DNA of 64,000 nt from JAJDUF01 sp965238265 (GCA_965238265.1 OZ250185.1:806001-870000), one strand, 5' to 3'; positions 34,953-43,853 are shown, numbered from the stretch's first letter. Notes: generated by a model not told the origin, from the letters alone. Translations and numbers: made by a program.

Positions 34953-36176
34953 TCAGTGGTCAGGCCCAAGCATCACCCTGATGGCCGTCACGACCTGCTC
35001 GGCCGACAGGAGGCGCATGCACAGCGTATGCCCCAACGGGCAGTCGGCCGGCACGCGGAGGTTGTAGCACGGGCTGCACGGAATCGCGGTCTGCAGCACG
35101 TGTGCGCGTGCGCCGGGGACCGGCCCCGTCAGCTCGGGGTTCGTCGGGCCATGGATGGCGACCACCGGCCGGCCGAGCGCAACGGCGAGATGCAGCGGCC
35201 CCGTATCGCCGGCCGCGACGACGTGACACCGTGCGAGCACCGCTGCCAGCTCGCCGGGAGTCCGGGTGGCTCCGTCCAACCGCAGCGCCGGGTGGCGCAT
35301 GGCCGCGACGATGCGCTCGACCAACGGACGCTCATCCGCGCTGCCCAGGAGCGCGATCTGCCCCCCCTCGCCGGCCAATGCGTCGGCAACGTGTGCCCAG
35401 CGCGCGGGGAGCCAGCGCTTGGCGGCGCCATTTGCCGCCCCAGGATGGATGGCGACGAGCGGTGCCCCGTGCGGCACGCCGGCGAGCAGGTCGGCGGCGC
35501 GCCGGCGTTCGGCGGCCGTCAGCGGAAACGTCAGCGACAGATCATCCGCCGTGCTGCCGTGTTGAGCGGCGGACGCTGCGGCTGAGACGACGCGCACGTT
35601 GTACGCCGCCTCGTGCAGTGGCTCCTGATACCGGCCGCCGGGAAGGGCATGCGTGAGTACGAGCGGATCGGCTTCGTCACGGTAGCCGTACCGCAGCGGG
35701 GCGCCGCTCAACAGCGCCAGCCGCGCCCCCATCCGCCCATAGCAGCTCAGAACCAGGTCATAGCGTCGCCGCCGGAGCCGGCGCACCAATGCGGCAAAGG
35801 AGCGCCACGTCGTTGGCCGGAGCCAGGCTGCCGGCCGGGTGAAGTGATCCGTGTCCTGCACGATGAACCGGTCAACATACGTGAAGCGGCTGAGGACGGC
35901 GTATTGATAGCCGGAGACGACGGCCTCCAGGTGTGCCGTAGGGAACAGCCGCCGCGCGGCCCGCAAGGCCGGAATCCAGAGCACCGCATCGCCCAGCAGA
36001 CCGAAACGCAGCAGCAAGATGCGCTGTGGCGCCGGCCGGCGGCCGTGAGCGGGTGGCCGCCAGCGATCAAGCAATCCCAGCACCCCGAACAGGCGCGCCA
36101 AGAGCGCCTCGCTCGCCGTGCGGGCTAGGCGTCCCAGGAGGCGCTGCACGCTCGCTGGCGTGCCTTTCGTGGTCAC
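34953..36176 (-). CDS. Glycosyltransferase family 9 (heptosyltransferase-like)
   Basis: The 407-residue protein has GT9 features: RILLLRFGLLGDAVLWIPAL, a variable middle, PLVAIHPGAANGAAKRWLPA and VAAGDTGPLHLAVALGRPVV with IHGPTNPELTGP. Near the end is CSPCYNLRVPADCPLG with clustered cysteines. The GTG start follows GAGGGTG. GT9 enzymes transfer ADP-heptose or related sugars. Without other LPS genes this pair probably works on another surface glycan. Confidence 0.85.
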   Translation of the reverse strand: MTTKGTPASVQRLLGRLARTASEALLARLFGVLGLLDRWRPPAHGRRPAPQRILLLRFGLLGDAVLWIPALRAARRLFPTAHLEAVVSGYQYAVLSRFTYVDRFIVQDTDHFTRPAAWLRPTTWRSFAALVRRLRRRRYDLVLSCYGRMGARLALLSGAPLRYGYRDEADPLVLTHALPGGRYQEPLHEAAYNVRVVSAAASAAQHGSTADDLSLTFPLTAAERRRAADLLAGVPHGAPLVAIHPGAANGAAKRWLPARWAHVADALAGEGGQIALLGSADERPLVERIVAAMRHPALRLDGATRTPGELAAVLARCHVVAAGDTGPLHLAVALGRPVVAIHGPTNPELTGPVPGARAHVLQTAIPCSPCYNLRVPADCPLGHTLCMRLLSAEQVVTAIRVMLGPDH

Positions 36177-36188
36177 GAGCCGACACCC

Positions 36189-37517
36189 TCAGGCATCGGT
36201 AGGGCTGCCTTGCTGCCTTGGCGCGTCACCCTCCGTGGCCGCCCACATTTGCAGCGCCGCGGCGATGACCTCCTCGGCGGTGATGTCCGCCATGCAGGGG
36301 TACATCGCCTGCTGAGGCGGTGGCAGGTCGAGGTAGCCACACGCGGCACAGGCCCGCGGCGTCTGCACGACGGCATGCGCTTGGCGATCCGCCGCCATCG
36401 GCCCATAGGGGCCGAAGAGTACCGGATCGGCGGGGCCATAGAGGCGCACGGTGGGGACACCCATCGCCGCGGCCAGGTGCAACATGCCGTTATCGGGGCC
36501 GACAGCGAGGCGGCAGCGCTGGAGGAGGGTCGCCAAGACCCCCACCGATGTCTCCCCGGCAACGATGGCTGCCGGCGTGGCCAGTGCAGCCGCGAGTCGC
36601 TCGGCCAGGGGCTTCTCTGCTGCGGTGCCCGTCACGAGACACTGCACGCCGTAGCGGCCGGCAAGATGGTCAATGACCAGAGCCAAGCGCTCCGGCGCCC
36701 AGACTTTCGCGGGACTGCCCGCGCCCGGCGCCACGGCGATCACCGGCGGGACGATCTGCCCTGAGCCTGGCAGCGGGGCGTCGAGCCGGTGCAGCGTCCA
36801 GAGCCGGGACGCCTCAGCGCGGTCGTCCGCAGTCGGCTCCATCGTCACCGGCAGCGACTGCTGTTCAAGATAACCCTGCCCAAGCTCCGCCAGGGCTATC
36901 TCCGCCAGGGCGAGGTTGTCTTCCACGACGTGCTGTGATTCTGAAGGCGGCAGGCCATCCGTCAGGAACGGCGTCGTGGCCGGCGTGGCGTAGCCAAGGC
37001 GGCGGGGAATGTGGGCCAGATACATCAACGCCGCCCCCCACCAGAAGTCCGGGCGGAGATTGACGGCCAGATCAAACCGCGCCGCGCGCACCTGGCGAGC
37101 CAGCCACCACAGTCGGACGTAGGGGAGGACCCGAGCCAGGGGGCCGGGCGGGTGGGATCGTGCGAAGCCTGGAAACGGGTAGGGCCACACTCTAAACACG
37201 CCGGGCAGGCGTTCAGCCACCTCGGCCGACCACGGCCCGGCCATGTAGGTGATCGTTGCCCGGGGACACACGGCATGAATCCACTGCACTGCCGGCGAGG
37301 TGCAGAGCACATCTCCCAGATGATCGGGGCGGATGAGGAGCAGGCGCGGCGTGGCATTGGCGATGGGGCCGGGCGGGGGACGCCGCCCCGGCCCGAGGCG
37401 CGCAACGAGCTCCAGCGCCCGTTCTCGCGCCCGATTAGGCGGCTCGCCCGCCCGTTCCCGCGCCCGGACCGGCTCGCACATGGCCGTCAAGCGGGCCGCG
37501 CGCTGCGCCTCAGCCAC
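36189..37517 (-). CDS. Glycosyltransferase family 9 (heptosyltransferase-like), second copy
   Basis: The 442-residue protein lies 12 bp upstream of the first GT9 gene, so the two form an operon. Motifs are RLLLIRPDHLGDVLCTSPAV, PVIAVAPGAGSPAKVWAPER, LAVGPDNGMLHLAAAMGVPT and RLYGPADPVLFGPYGP, with a cysteine-containing end (RACAACGYLDLPPP). The start at GTG 37517 is tentative; the first 40 residues are Arg/Ala/Glu-rich and not conserved. The pair may add successive sugars to one glycan. Confidence 0.85.
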   Translation of the reverse strand: MAEAQRAARLTAMCEPVRARERAGEPPNRARERALELVARLGPGRRPPPGPIANATPRLLLIRPDHLGDVLCTSPAVQWIHAVCPRATITYMAGPWSAEVAERLPGVFRVWPYPFPGFARSHPPGPLARVLPYVRLWWLARQVRAARFDLAVNLRPDFWWGAALMYLAHIPRRLGYATPATTPFLTDGLPPSESQHVVEDNLALAEIALAELGQGYLEQQSLPVTMEPTADDRAEASRLWTLHRLDAPLPGSGQIVPPVIAVAPGAGSPAKVWAPERLALVIDHLAGRYGVQCLVTGTAAEKPLAERLAAALATPAAIVAGETSVGVLATLLQRCRLAVGPDNGMLHLAAAMGVPTVRLYGPADPVLFGPYGPMAADRQAHAVVQTPRACAACGYLDLPPPQQAMYPCMADITAEEVIAAALQMWAATEGDAPRQQGSPTDA

Positions 37518-37603
37518 GGCCGACCACCAGAGGCGAGTTCGGCATTACCCTTCCCTCACTGGGGGCCACAGGGAGCCTGGTATCCCGCTGGCCCCCTCCC
37601 TCG

Positions 37604-37680
37604 CCCTCCCCCGTACTGACGTACAGGGGAGGGAACGCGCGCCGTCGCCCCCCTGCGGAGCGGGGGGACCATAGGGGGGG
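37604..37680 (+). repeat. GC-block repeat, third family
   Basis: CCTCCCCCGT and GGGGAGGGAAC flank a GTACTGACGTAC palindrome, followed by GTCGCCCCCCTGC, GGAGCGGGGGGACC and ATAGGGGGGG. The order matches 63060-63129, and 44816-44881 is an inverted copy. It lies between the GT9 and M28 genes. Confidence 0.65.
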
Positions 37681-37706
37681 CGGTACCTCGCTCCACCCGG
37701 TCGCCC

Positions 37707-39131
37707 TCAGTCTGCAACGAGCCGCTGGGCCACCGCGAGGCCCAGCCGGCCAAACTGCGCCATATGGCCCGGCTGAACACGGTCGGGGGTATCGTGCTCC
37801 GAGTGGTAGTGTAGGTCGTCCGGAGCATGGAAGACGAGCGCCGGAATCCCGGCGGCGATGAACGGGGCATGATCGCTGCGGTGCGCTATCTCCACTCCCA
37901 GTTGTTGTAGAGTCCATCCCTGCTCCTGCGCGAGCCGGGCGGCAAGCTCCGCCAGCTGGGTGTTACCACCCACGCCGAGCACGTCACCCACCCCAATCAT
38001 GTCGTAGTTGAGCATCGCGACGAATGACTGTCGCTGCTGCTCGTCCAGCCGGTTCACGAAGTGCCGGCTCCCGTGCAGGCCGGTTTCCTCGGCGCCAAAG
38101 GCGACGAAGTACAGGGTCAGGTCGTCGGGAAGCGCATAGGTCGAGAGCACGCGAGCGAGTTCGAGGACGACCGCTGTCCCGGAGGCGTTGTCATTGCCGC
38201 CGGGGCTGTCCTGCACAGAGTCGTAGTGTCCCCCGATCAGCAGCGCCCGCGTGCCCCGTCCGGGACGCTGGGCGACCACATTGGCGGTGACCCGCTCGAT
38301 GATCTCCGACCCGACAGTCACCCGTACCGATACGGGGCCGCGCGCTGCCTGCTCGACAAGGTTTTGGCCCGATTCACCATCAAGACCCAACACCGGCACC
38401 GGCATCAGCTCTCCGAGGTCACCGCGGAACGGCCCGGCGCGGTCGTTATAGATAATAACCGCGCCCGCCCCGGCCTCAGCCGCCGCCAAGGCTTTGTCGC
38501 GGAACTTAATCTCGCCGTCCCGGCGGATGAGGGCAATACCGCCCTGGAAGCCCTCAGCCGGCAAGTCTTCTGGGCGACCGACACCGGCCGGGATCACCTG
38601 ACCTTCCACCTCGCCGGCCGGCGAATAGTGCAGGGCACGGCCGGCGATGCTCCCGCCGGCCGCGAGCAACTCCAGCGTGCTGCCATGATCCTCGAACAGG
38701 GCAAATTCGACGCTTTGGCGATGGACTTCGTAGCCGTAGGACGCGAGCTGCTCGGCGATGTAGTCCGCTGCCCGATCTGCACCTGCTTCCCCGGCGACAC
38801 GCGGGCCAATCTCGCTGGCCAAGGCCATAACGTGGGCCATCGCCCGTTCGGCGGAGAACACCGCCGTGGGACGCGGCGTAGGTGATGGCTCCGGGGTGGC
38901 GGACGGGGTGACGGTAGCAGTGTGAGTCACCGTTGGAGTAGGCGTTGACGTGAAGACGAGGGTGGGCCGGGGGGGGATCGTGGGGCTTGCGGGTGGAGTT
39001 GTCGGCGAAGGCGCTGCCGTCTCGGCGGGCATGGCGAGGACGGCTGGCAGGGGCACCGCCGGCGCCGCCGGGTCCCGCTCGCAGGCGGCGGCCAGCAAGA
39101 CCAGGCTACCGGCCAGGAGCCACCGCGTCAC
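37707..39131 (-). CDS. Secreted M28-family aminopeptidase lipoprotein with PA domain
   Basis: The C-terminal peptidase has the two-zinc M28 motifs: LIGGHYDSVQDSPGGNDNAS, FGAEETGLHGSRHF with the catalytic Glu pair, LNYDMIGVGD, and final His in HYHSEHDTPDRV. A protease-associated insert (GGIALIRRDGEIKFRDKALA) precedes it. The N-terminus has a lipobox (LLAGSLVLLAAAC) and a Thr/Pro linker. GTG 39131 places the signal correctly (474 residues), but the frame stays open to 39377 and no ribosome site decides. It is probably anchored outside the membrane for peptide uptake. Confidence 0.85.
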   Translation of the reverse strand: MTRWLLAGSLVLLAAACERDPAAPAVPLPAVLAMPAETAAPSPTTPPASPTIPPRPTLVFTSTPTPTVTHTATVTPSATPEPSPTPRPTAVFSAERAMAHVMALASEIGPRVAGEAGADRAADYIAEQLASYGYEVHRQSVEFALFEDHGSTLELLAAGGSIAGRALHYSPAGEVEGQVIPAGVGRPEDLPAEGFQGGIALIRRDGEIKFRDKALAAAEAGAGAVIIYNDRAGPFRGDLGELMPVPVLGLDGESGQNLVEQAARGPVSVRVTVGSEIIERVTANVVAQRPGRGTRALLIGGHYDSVQDSPGGNDNASGTAVVLELARVLSTYALPDDLTLYFVAFGAEETGLHGSRHFVNRLDEQQRQSFVAMLNYDMIGVGDVLGVGGNTQLAELAARLAQEQGWTLQQLGVEIAHRSDHAPFIAAGIPALVFHAPDDLHYHSEHDTPDRVQPGHMAQFGRLGLAVAQRLVAD

Positions 39132-39337
39132 TGGCCACTGCCACAGTCTCGGCAGGAATCCGCTGCGCTCCGGACCGTCGCAGCCACGAGACGTTGACGA
39201 TCCTGAAGGCGCTTTCCTATAATTCTTAGTATTCAACTCAACATTAGGTGTATGGCGGAGGTTGGAGGTTGCGGCACTGGTAAGAGCCTCGTGAGAGTCT
39301 ACCAGCGGCAGCGCTCCCTCCTTGGGCTGAGGTTGGT

Positions 39338-39775
39338 ATGCGGGTCTCGCTGAAGAGCGACTATGGCGTGCGGGCACTGCTCGACCTCGCCGAGCGCGCC
39401 GGGCAAGGCCCGGTGCGGTGCGAAACCATTGCTGCCCGGCAGGAAATACCCGAGTCCTACCTCGATCAGCTGCTGTCGGTCATGCGTAAGGCCGGTCTCG
39501 TGAGCAGCACACGCGGGCCACGCGGCGGCCATCAGCTCCAGCGTCCGCCGCGCGACATCCGCTTGGCAGAGGTGTTGCTGGCTCTGGAGGGCGAGTTGTT
39601 GGCGCCAGCGCCGCCAAATACTGAAACGGCCGACTCGTTACCAAGTGTACGGGTGCAGCGGGAACTCTGGCAGCGTGTACGTCAGGAGATGGAGCGTATC
39701 TTGGGCGAGACCACCATTGAGGACTTACTCAACCGACAGCGGGTCCTCAGCGCCCAGTCGCGGTATTACATCTAG
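39338..39775 (+). CDS. Rrf2-family regulator, CymR-like
   Basis: The 145-residue protein has the Rrf2 winged helix (MRVSLKSDYGVRALLDLAER; QEIPESYLDQLLSVMRKAGL; RGPRGGHQL). It lacks the three-cysteine cluster of IscR/NsrR; a single Cys is at residue 28. Cysteine-free Rrf2 members such as CymR repress cysteine and sulfur genes together with CysK. A cysteine synthase gene follows 245 bp downstream, which supports this reading, though direct evidence is lacking. It is divergent from the M28 gene. Confidence 0.85.
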   Translation: MRVSLKSDYGVRALLDLAERAGQGPVRCETIAARQEIPESYLDQLLSVMRKAGLVSSTRGPRGGHQLQRPPRDIRLAEVLLALEGELLAPAPPNTETADSLPSVRVQRELWQRVRQEMERILGETTIEDLLNRQRVLSAQSRYYI

Positions 39776-39841
39776 GTTAGATTGACATTTTGAGCTATAC
39801 GGCGGTGCCACCAGCCCCCTGGCGTCATGCCGGCCCTATTC

Positions 39842-39939
39842 CGTCATTCCGGCGGAAGCCGGAATCCAGGCGCCTGGGCAGCAGCCAGCACACCCGCTCT
39901 GGATTCCCGCTTTCGCGGGAATGACCGAGAAATGTCAAC
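39842..39939 (-). repeat. REP-doublet element, full inverted copy
   Basis: Read on the minus strand it matches 14322-14420 along its whole length, including the TTGACATTTC lead, the spacer (GTGCTGGCTGC, CCAGGCGCCTGG) and both arm pairs. Only the loop (GAAA for TTGC) and a few spacer bases differ. It lies between the Rrf2 gene and cysK. Confidence 0.85.
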
Positions 39940-40019
39940 GGAACTTAGCAAGATGGCGTCTTTGGGACGGAGCATACAGTAGTGCTCCACACAGAACGGT
40001 ACAACAATGGGGTGCTCTA

Positions 40020-40937
40020 GTGAGTGAAGCGCAGTTGGCGGATAGCATCCTGGATCTGATTGGCCACACCCCACTCGTGCAATTGCGGCGCGTTCCCGGC
40101 GAGGGGGGGGCGCGGGTCCTCGGCAAGCTGGAGAGTCGCAATCCCGGGGGCAGCGTGAAGGATCGCATTGCCCTGGCGATGATCGAAGTAGCGGAGCAGG
40201 AGGGACAGCTCAAGCCAGGCGATACGCTGGTCGAGCCGACAAGCGGCAACACCGGCATTGGCCTGGCCTTGGTAGCCGCCGTCAAGGGCTACCGGCTGGT
40301 GCTGACCATGCCCGAGGATATGAGCCTGGAGAGGCGCAAGCTGCTGCGGCGGCTGGGCGCCGAATTTGTGCTCACACCCGCGCTCGAAGGCATGACGGGC
40401 GCCGTCTTTGCGGCGGAGCAGCTGGTGCGCGAGCAGGGCTACTTCATGCCCCAGCAGTTCGAGAATCCGGCCAACCCCGAGGCCCACGCCCGCACCACCG
40501 GGCCGGAGATCGTGGCCGCGACGGGGGGGCAGGTTGACGCCTTTGTCGTTGGCGTAGGCACCGGCGGCACGATCACCGGTGCGGGGCAGGTTCTGCGGGA
40601 GGCAAACCCCCAGGTGCTCCTTGTGGCGGTCGAGCCGGAGCGCTCACCGGTGCTGGCCGGCGGCCGGCCGCGGCCCCATGCCATCCAGGGCATTGGCGCC
40701 AGCTTCGTGCCCGGCGTCCTGGATCGCACGCTGCTGGACGAGATCATCCCCGTCAGCGACGATGACTCCATCGCAATGATGGAACGGCTGGCGCGGGAAG
40801 AGGGGCTGCTGGTCGGGATTTCGGCCGGCGCCAACGTGTACGCGGCCTGTACCGTCGCTCGCCGGCTCGGTGCCGGGAAAACGGTCGTCACGATCCTGCC
40901 CGACACCGGCGAGCGCTACCTCAGCCTCGCTCCATAG
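40020..40937 (+). CDS. cysK: Cysteine synthase (CysK/CysM family)
   Basis: GTG 40020 gives 305 residues starting SEAQLADSILDLIGHTPLVQ. The PLP lysine lies in NPGGSVKDRIALAMIEVAE and the Asn/phosphate motifs in EPTSGNTGIGLALVAAVKGY and GTGGTITGAGQVLRE. It makes cysteine from an activated serine and sulfide, or from a protein-bound thiocarboxylate. The neighbouring carrier/E1 fusion and JAMM gene favour the second, CysM-like mode. The substrate-loop residues were not resolved by eye. Confidence 0.92.
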   Translation: MSEAQLADSILDLIGHTPLVQLRRVPGEGGARVLGKLESRNPGGSVKDRIALAMIEVAEQEGQLKPGDTLVEPTSGNTGIGLALVAAVKGYRLVLTMPEDMSLERRKLLRRLGAEFVLTPALEGMTGAVFAAEQLVREQGYFMPQQFENPANPEAHARTTGPEIVAATGGQVDAFVVGVGTGGTITGAGQVLREANPQVLLVAVEPERSPVLAGGRPRPHAIQGIGASFVPGVLDRTLLDEIIPVSDDDSIAMMERLAREEGLLVGISAGANVYAACTVARRLGAGKTVVTILPDTGERYLSLAP

Positions 40938-41008
40938 CGAGGCTGCTATCCAGCAACGGCAGCGGCTACACTAGAAGCGTACACAGATCGGGTGACAAAG
41001 GAGGACGC

Positions 41009-42190
41009 ATGATGAGCGTCACGGTCTACATACCGACACCGTTCCGGTCGGTGACCGCAAATCAGGCATATCTGGAGCTAGGGAGCGCCACCGTTGCGGA
41101 ATTGCTCGCCGAGCTGGAGCAACGCTATCCCGAGCTAGGCCAGCGGTTGCACGACGACAGCGGGCAGCTCCACCGCTACATCAACATCTACGTGAACAAA
41201 GAGGATATCGAAGACCTCCAGGGGCAAGACACACCGCTGCGCCCCGGCGATGAGGTGAGTCTCATTCCGGCGCTGGCCGGCGGCGCGATTGGCAGGCCGT
41301 TCACCCCGACGCAGGTCCGGCGCTACAGCCGTCACCTGCTGTTGCCGGAGGTGGGGCCGGTGGGACAGCGCAAGCTGCTCAATGCCAAGGTGCTGCTCAT
41401 CGGCGCCGGGGGCCTCGGCTCGCCGACGGCGTTCTACTTGGCGGCCGCCGGCGTGGGTACGCTGGGGATTGTGGACTTCGACGAGGTGGACCTCTCGAAT
41501 TTGCAGCGGCAGATCCTTCACCAGGAAAAGGACGTGGGCCGGCCCAAGGTCGACTCGGCCCGGGAAACGCTCACGGCGCTGAACCCCGATGTCCGGGTCA
41601 TCCCGCACGATGTGCCGCTGCACTCCGAGAACGCGCTGGAGATTTTCGCGGACTACGACATCATCGTGAACGGGTGCGACAACTTCCCCACACGCTACCT
41701 GGCCAACGATGCCGCGTACTTCCTGCGGAAGCCGCTGGTGGATGGCGGGATCAACCAGTTCGAGGGGCTGATCAGCATCTACATGCCCGGTGACGGCTGC
41801 TACCGCTGTCTCTACCCGGCGCCACCACCACCGGGCGCGGTGCCCAGCTGCGCCGAGGCCGGCGTCTTGGGCGTGCTGCCGGGCATTGTGGGGAGCATGC
41901 AGGCACTAGAGACGATCAAACTGATCCTCGGCATCGGCGATCCCTTGATCGGACGGCTGTTGCTCTTCGACGCGCTGGCCGTAGAGTTCCGGACGCTACG
42001 CACGCGACGCGACCTGGGCTGCCCGGTCTGCGGGGACACGCCCACGATCCGCGAGCTGATTGATTACGAGGAGTTCTGCGGCGTGCCGCCCCCACGCAAG
42101 GAGACCGAAACCGCAGCCGCCAGCGTCGCCACGAATGGCACCGCCACCCCGGCCCCCGCAGCCGTGCCGTCCCTGCCGGTCGGCAGCTAA
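41009..42190 (+). CDS. MoaD/ThiS-type sulfur carrier fused to a MoeB/ThiF-type E1 enzyme
   Basis: Residues 1-92 are a beta-grasp carrier (VTVYIPTPFRSVTANQA to VSLIPALAGG) ending with Gly91-Gly92. Directly after comes a MoeB-like adenylyltransferase: RYSRHLLLPEVGPVGQRKLL, ATP loop GAGGLG (132-137), zinc cysteines C264/C267 and C338/C341, and candidate catalytic Cys281 in PSCAEAGVLG. No rhodanese domain follows, only an Ala/Thr-rich tail. GGAGG precedes the ATG. Thiocarboxylation needs a free GlyGly end, so the fusion must be cut, or work in another way. Confidence 0.9.
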   Translation: MMSVTVYIPTPFRSVTANQAYLELGSATVAELLAELEQRYPELGQRLHDDSGQLHRYINIYVNKEDIEDLQGQDTPLRPGDEVSLIPALAGGAIGRPFTPTQVRRYSRHLLLPEVGPVGQRKLLNAKVLLIGAGGLGSPTAFYLAAAGVGTLGIVDFDEVDLSNLQRQILHQEKDVGRPKVDSARETLTALNPDVRVIPHDVPLHSENALEIFADYDIIVNGCDNFPTRYLANDAAYFLRKPLVDGGINQFEGLISIYMPGDGCYRCLYPAPPPPGAVPSCAEAGVLGVLPGIVGSMQALETIKLILGIGDPLIGRLLLFDALAVEFRTLRTRRDLGCPVCGDTPTIRELIDYEEFCGVPPPRKETETAAASVATNGTATPAPAAVPSLPVGS

Positions 42191-42220
42191 CGGCCGTGAT
42201 AGGTAGGCAACTGTGCAACT

Positions 42221-42259
42221 GTAGGGGCACAACATGGTGCGCCCACGCTGCGTCCCTAC
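42221..42259 (+). repeat. GTAGGGGC palindrome
   Basis: GTAGGGGCACAACATGGTGC opens and GCTGCGTCCCTAC closes this copy, with an extra GCCCAC between. It is the same family as 45198-45225 and 49352-49379, here between the carrier/E1 gene and the PLP-enzyme gene. Confidence 0.7.
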
Positions 42260-42296
42260 GGCGTCCCCCGCACAATCCACCGTAAAGAGCAACCGG

Positions 42297-43304
42297 ATGA
42301 AAGACCTAGCCAGCCGGCCGACCGGATGGGGCGGCCCGATTGTCGAGGCGCCCACTGTCGCTGAAGTGGAGGCGGCCGCCGCGCGGATCGGCGAGGTTGT
42401 CGTCCATACCCCGCTCATACCCTTCTACAGCGGTAAGGAAGACACCGGCATCCTGCTCAAGCCGGAGATATTCCAGCCGATTGGCTCTTTCAAGCTACGC
42501 GGCGTGTTCAATTGGGCGGCAGCGTTGACACCGGCGGAACGGCAGCGGGGCCTGAGCACGATCAGCTCCGGCAATACCGCGCAGGCGCTCGGGTACACGG
42601 GCCGGCATTTCGGCGTCTCCGCGCGCACCCTCCTGCTCGACACGGCGCCGGCCGGCAAGATCGCGGCCCTCCAAGGCTACGGCGTGGAAACGGTCCTGGT
42701 GCCGTCCGATGATCTCATGGGCTATGTGCTGGAGGCCCGCTGGCAGCAGGAGCCGTATAACTTCGTCAATCCGATTGATAACCCGGGGATGATCGCCGGC
42801 AACGGCACCATCGGCCGGGAGATCATGGCCGACTATCCCGAGGTCGAGTCGGTCTACGTGCCGGTCAGCGGTGGTGGCATGATTGCTGGTATCGGCGGCG
42901 TGCTAAAGGCGCTGAATCCCGCCGTGCGGATCGTCGGTGTGCAACCCACCAATATCGCCCCACTCCATGCCAGCATTGCCCAGAACCGGCCCATGTGGGT
43001 GGACGCCCAACCGACTATCTGCGATGGCTGCGGGGCACCGCTGGTCTTCGACGAGATGTATCCCGTGCTGCGCCAGGTGGTTGATGAGGTCATGGTGATC
43101 TCGGAAGAGACGGTCAAGGCGGCGATCAAGGTCCTGGCGCTCAAGAACAAGCTGATTGTCGAAGGGGCGGGAGCGCTTTCCGTGGCGGCTGCGCTGGCTA
43201 CACCGGCCGAGCAACGGGGCCGGACCGTCTGTGTCGTCAGCGGCGGGAGCATTGACCCGGCTCGCCTGGCGGCCATCGTGACCGACGAGACCATCGAGGT
43301 CTGA
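42297..43304 (+). CDS. Threonine/serine dehydratase-like PLP enzyme
   Basis: The 335-residue fold-type-II PLP protein has the lysine in QPIGSFKLRGVFNWAAALTP, SSGNTAQALGYTGRHFGVSA, the Gly-rich phosphate loop VPVSGGGMIAGIGGVLKALN and the Ser in VVSGGSIDPARLAAI. This is the threonine dehydratase/serine racemase subgroup rather than cysteine synthase. It may deaminate threonine or supply or remove serine beside the cysteine genes. Its end is nine bases from the JAMM gene start. Confidence 0.88.
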   Translation: MKDLASRPTGWGGPIVEAPTVAEVEAAAARIGEVVVHTPLIPFYSGKEDTGILLKPEIFQPIGSFKLRGVFNWAAALTPAERQRGLSTISSGNTAQALGYTGRHFGVSARTLLLDTAPAGKIAALQGYGVETVLVPSDDLMGYVLEARWQQEPYNFVNPIDNPGMIAGNGTIGREIMADYPEVESVYVPVSGGGMIAGIGGVLKALNPAVRIVGVQPTNIAPLHASIAQNRPMWVDAQPTICDGCGAPLVFDEMYPVLRQVVDEVMVISEETVKAAIKVLALKNKLIVEGAGALSVAAALATPAEQRGRTVCVVSGGSIDPARLAAIVTDETIEV

Positions 43305-43312
43305 GTTACATC

Positions 43313-43729
43313 GTGATCGAGCTACCACAACGCTTCTTGGACGACATCATCGCCCACGCCCGCGAACGCGACCCGGAGGAGGCCTGCGGCCTGCTCGGCG
43401 CCGATACGACAACCGCCGGCCTCCGGGTGGCTCACGTGTACCGGGCACGCAACGTCGCCGAGGAGGCAACGATCCGGTTCGAGGTTGATCCCCGCGACCT
43501 GCTGCACGTGTTCACGCTGGAGGAGCACGGCTGGGAAATGGGCATCTATCACTCGCATCCCCGCTCACCGGCCTATCCCTCCGTGACCGACGTCGGTCAC
43601 GCGCGCCGCTGGCCCGGCATCTACCACCTCATCGTGTCGCTGCGCCAGTCCCGGCCGCCGGAAGTCAACGCCTACCGCATCGAAGACGACGAGATCAGCC
43701 CCGAGACGCTGCGGATCGTCGCCGATTGA
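43313..43729 (+). CDS. JAMM/Mov34 metalloprotease, Mec-like
   Basis: The 138-residue protein has the complete JAMM motif: upstream Glu in RDPEEACGLLG and H80-x-H82-x10-D93 (YHSHPRSPAYPSVTDVG). Mec of mycobacteria removes cysteine from the CysO carrier after CysM action. Position directly behind cysteine synthase, carrier/E1 fusion and PLP enzyme strongly suggests this role. It could also process the carrier out of its fusion; that is inference. Confidence 0.88.
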   Translation: MIELPQRFLDDIIAHARERDPEEACGLLGADTTTAGLRVAHVYRARNVAEEATIRFEVDPRDLLHVFTLEEHGWEMGIYHSHPRSPAYPSVTDVGHARRWPGIYHLIVSLRQSRPPEVNAYRIEDDEISPETLRIVAD

Positions 43730-43759
43730 TCGTCACCATCCTCTGCTAGAATGGCTGTA

Positions 43760-43853
43760 GACCTAACCCCCAACCCCTTCCCTTCAGGGAGAGGGCCACA
43801 CTGCTTCCGGTCAAACTCCCCTTCCCTGGAGGGAAGAGGCCGGGGGTTAGGTC
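43760..43853 (+). repeat. 94-bp MITE-like palindromic element
   Basis: The ends are GACCTAACCCCC and GGGGGTTAGGTC, a perfect terminal inverted repeat. Inside are TTCCCTTCAGGGA and CTTCCCTGGAGGGAAG. A second element of the same 94-bp length, inverted, is at 46892-46985 inside a gene. Here it fills the gap before larE. Confidence 0.8.

Noticed and set aside
34953..37517. LPS inner-core biosynthesis locus, suggested by two heptosyltransferase-like genes
   Set aside because: No Kdo, lipid A or other core genes accompany them. GT9 enzymes also act on other glycans.
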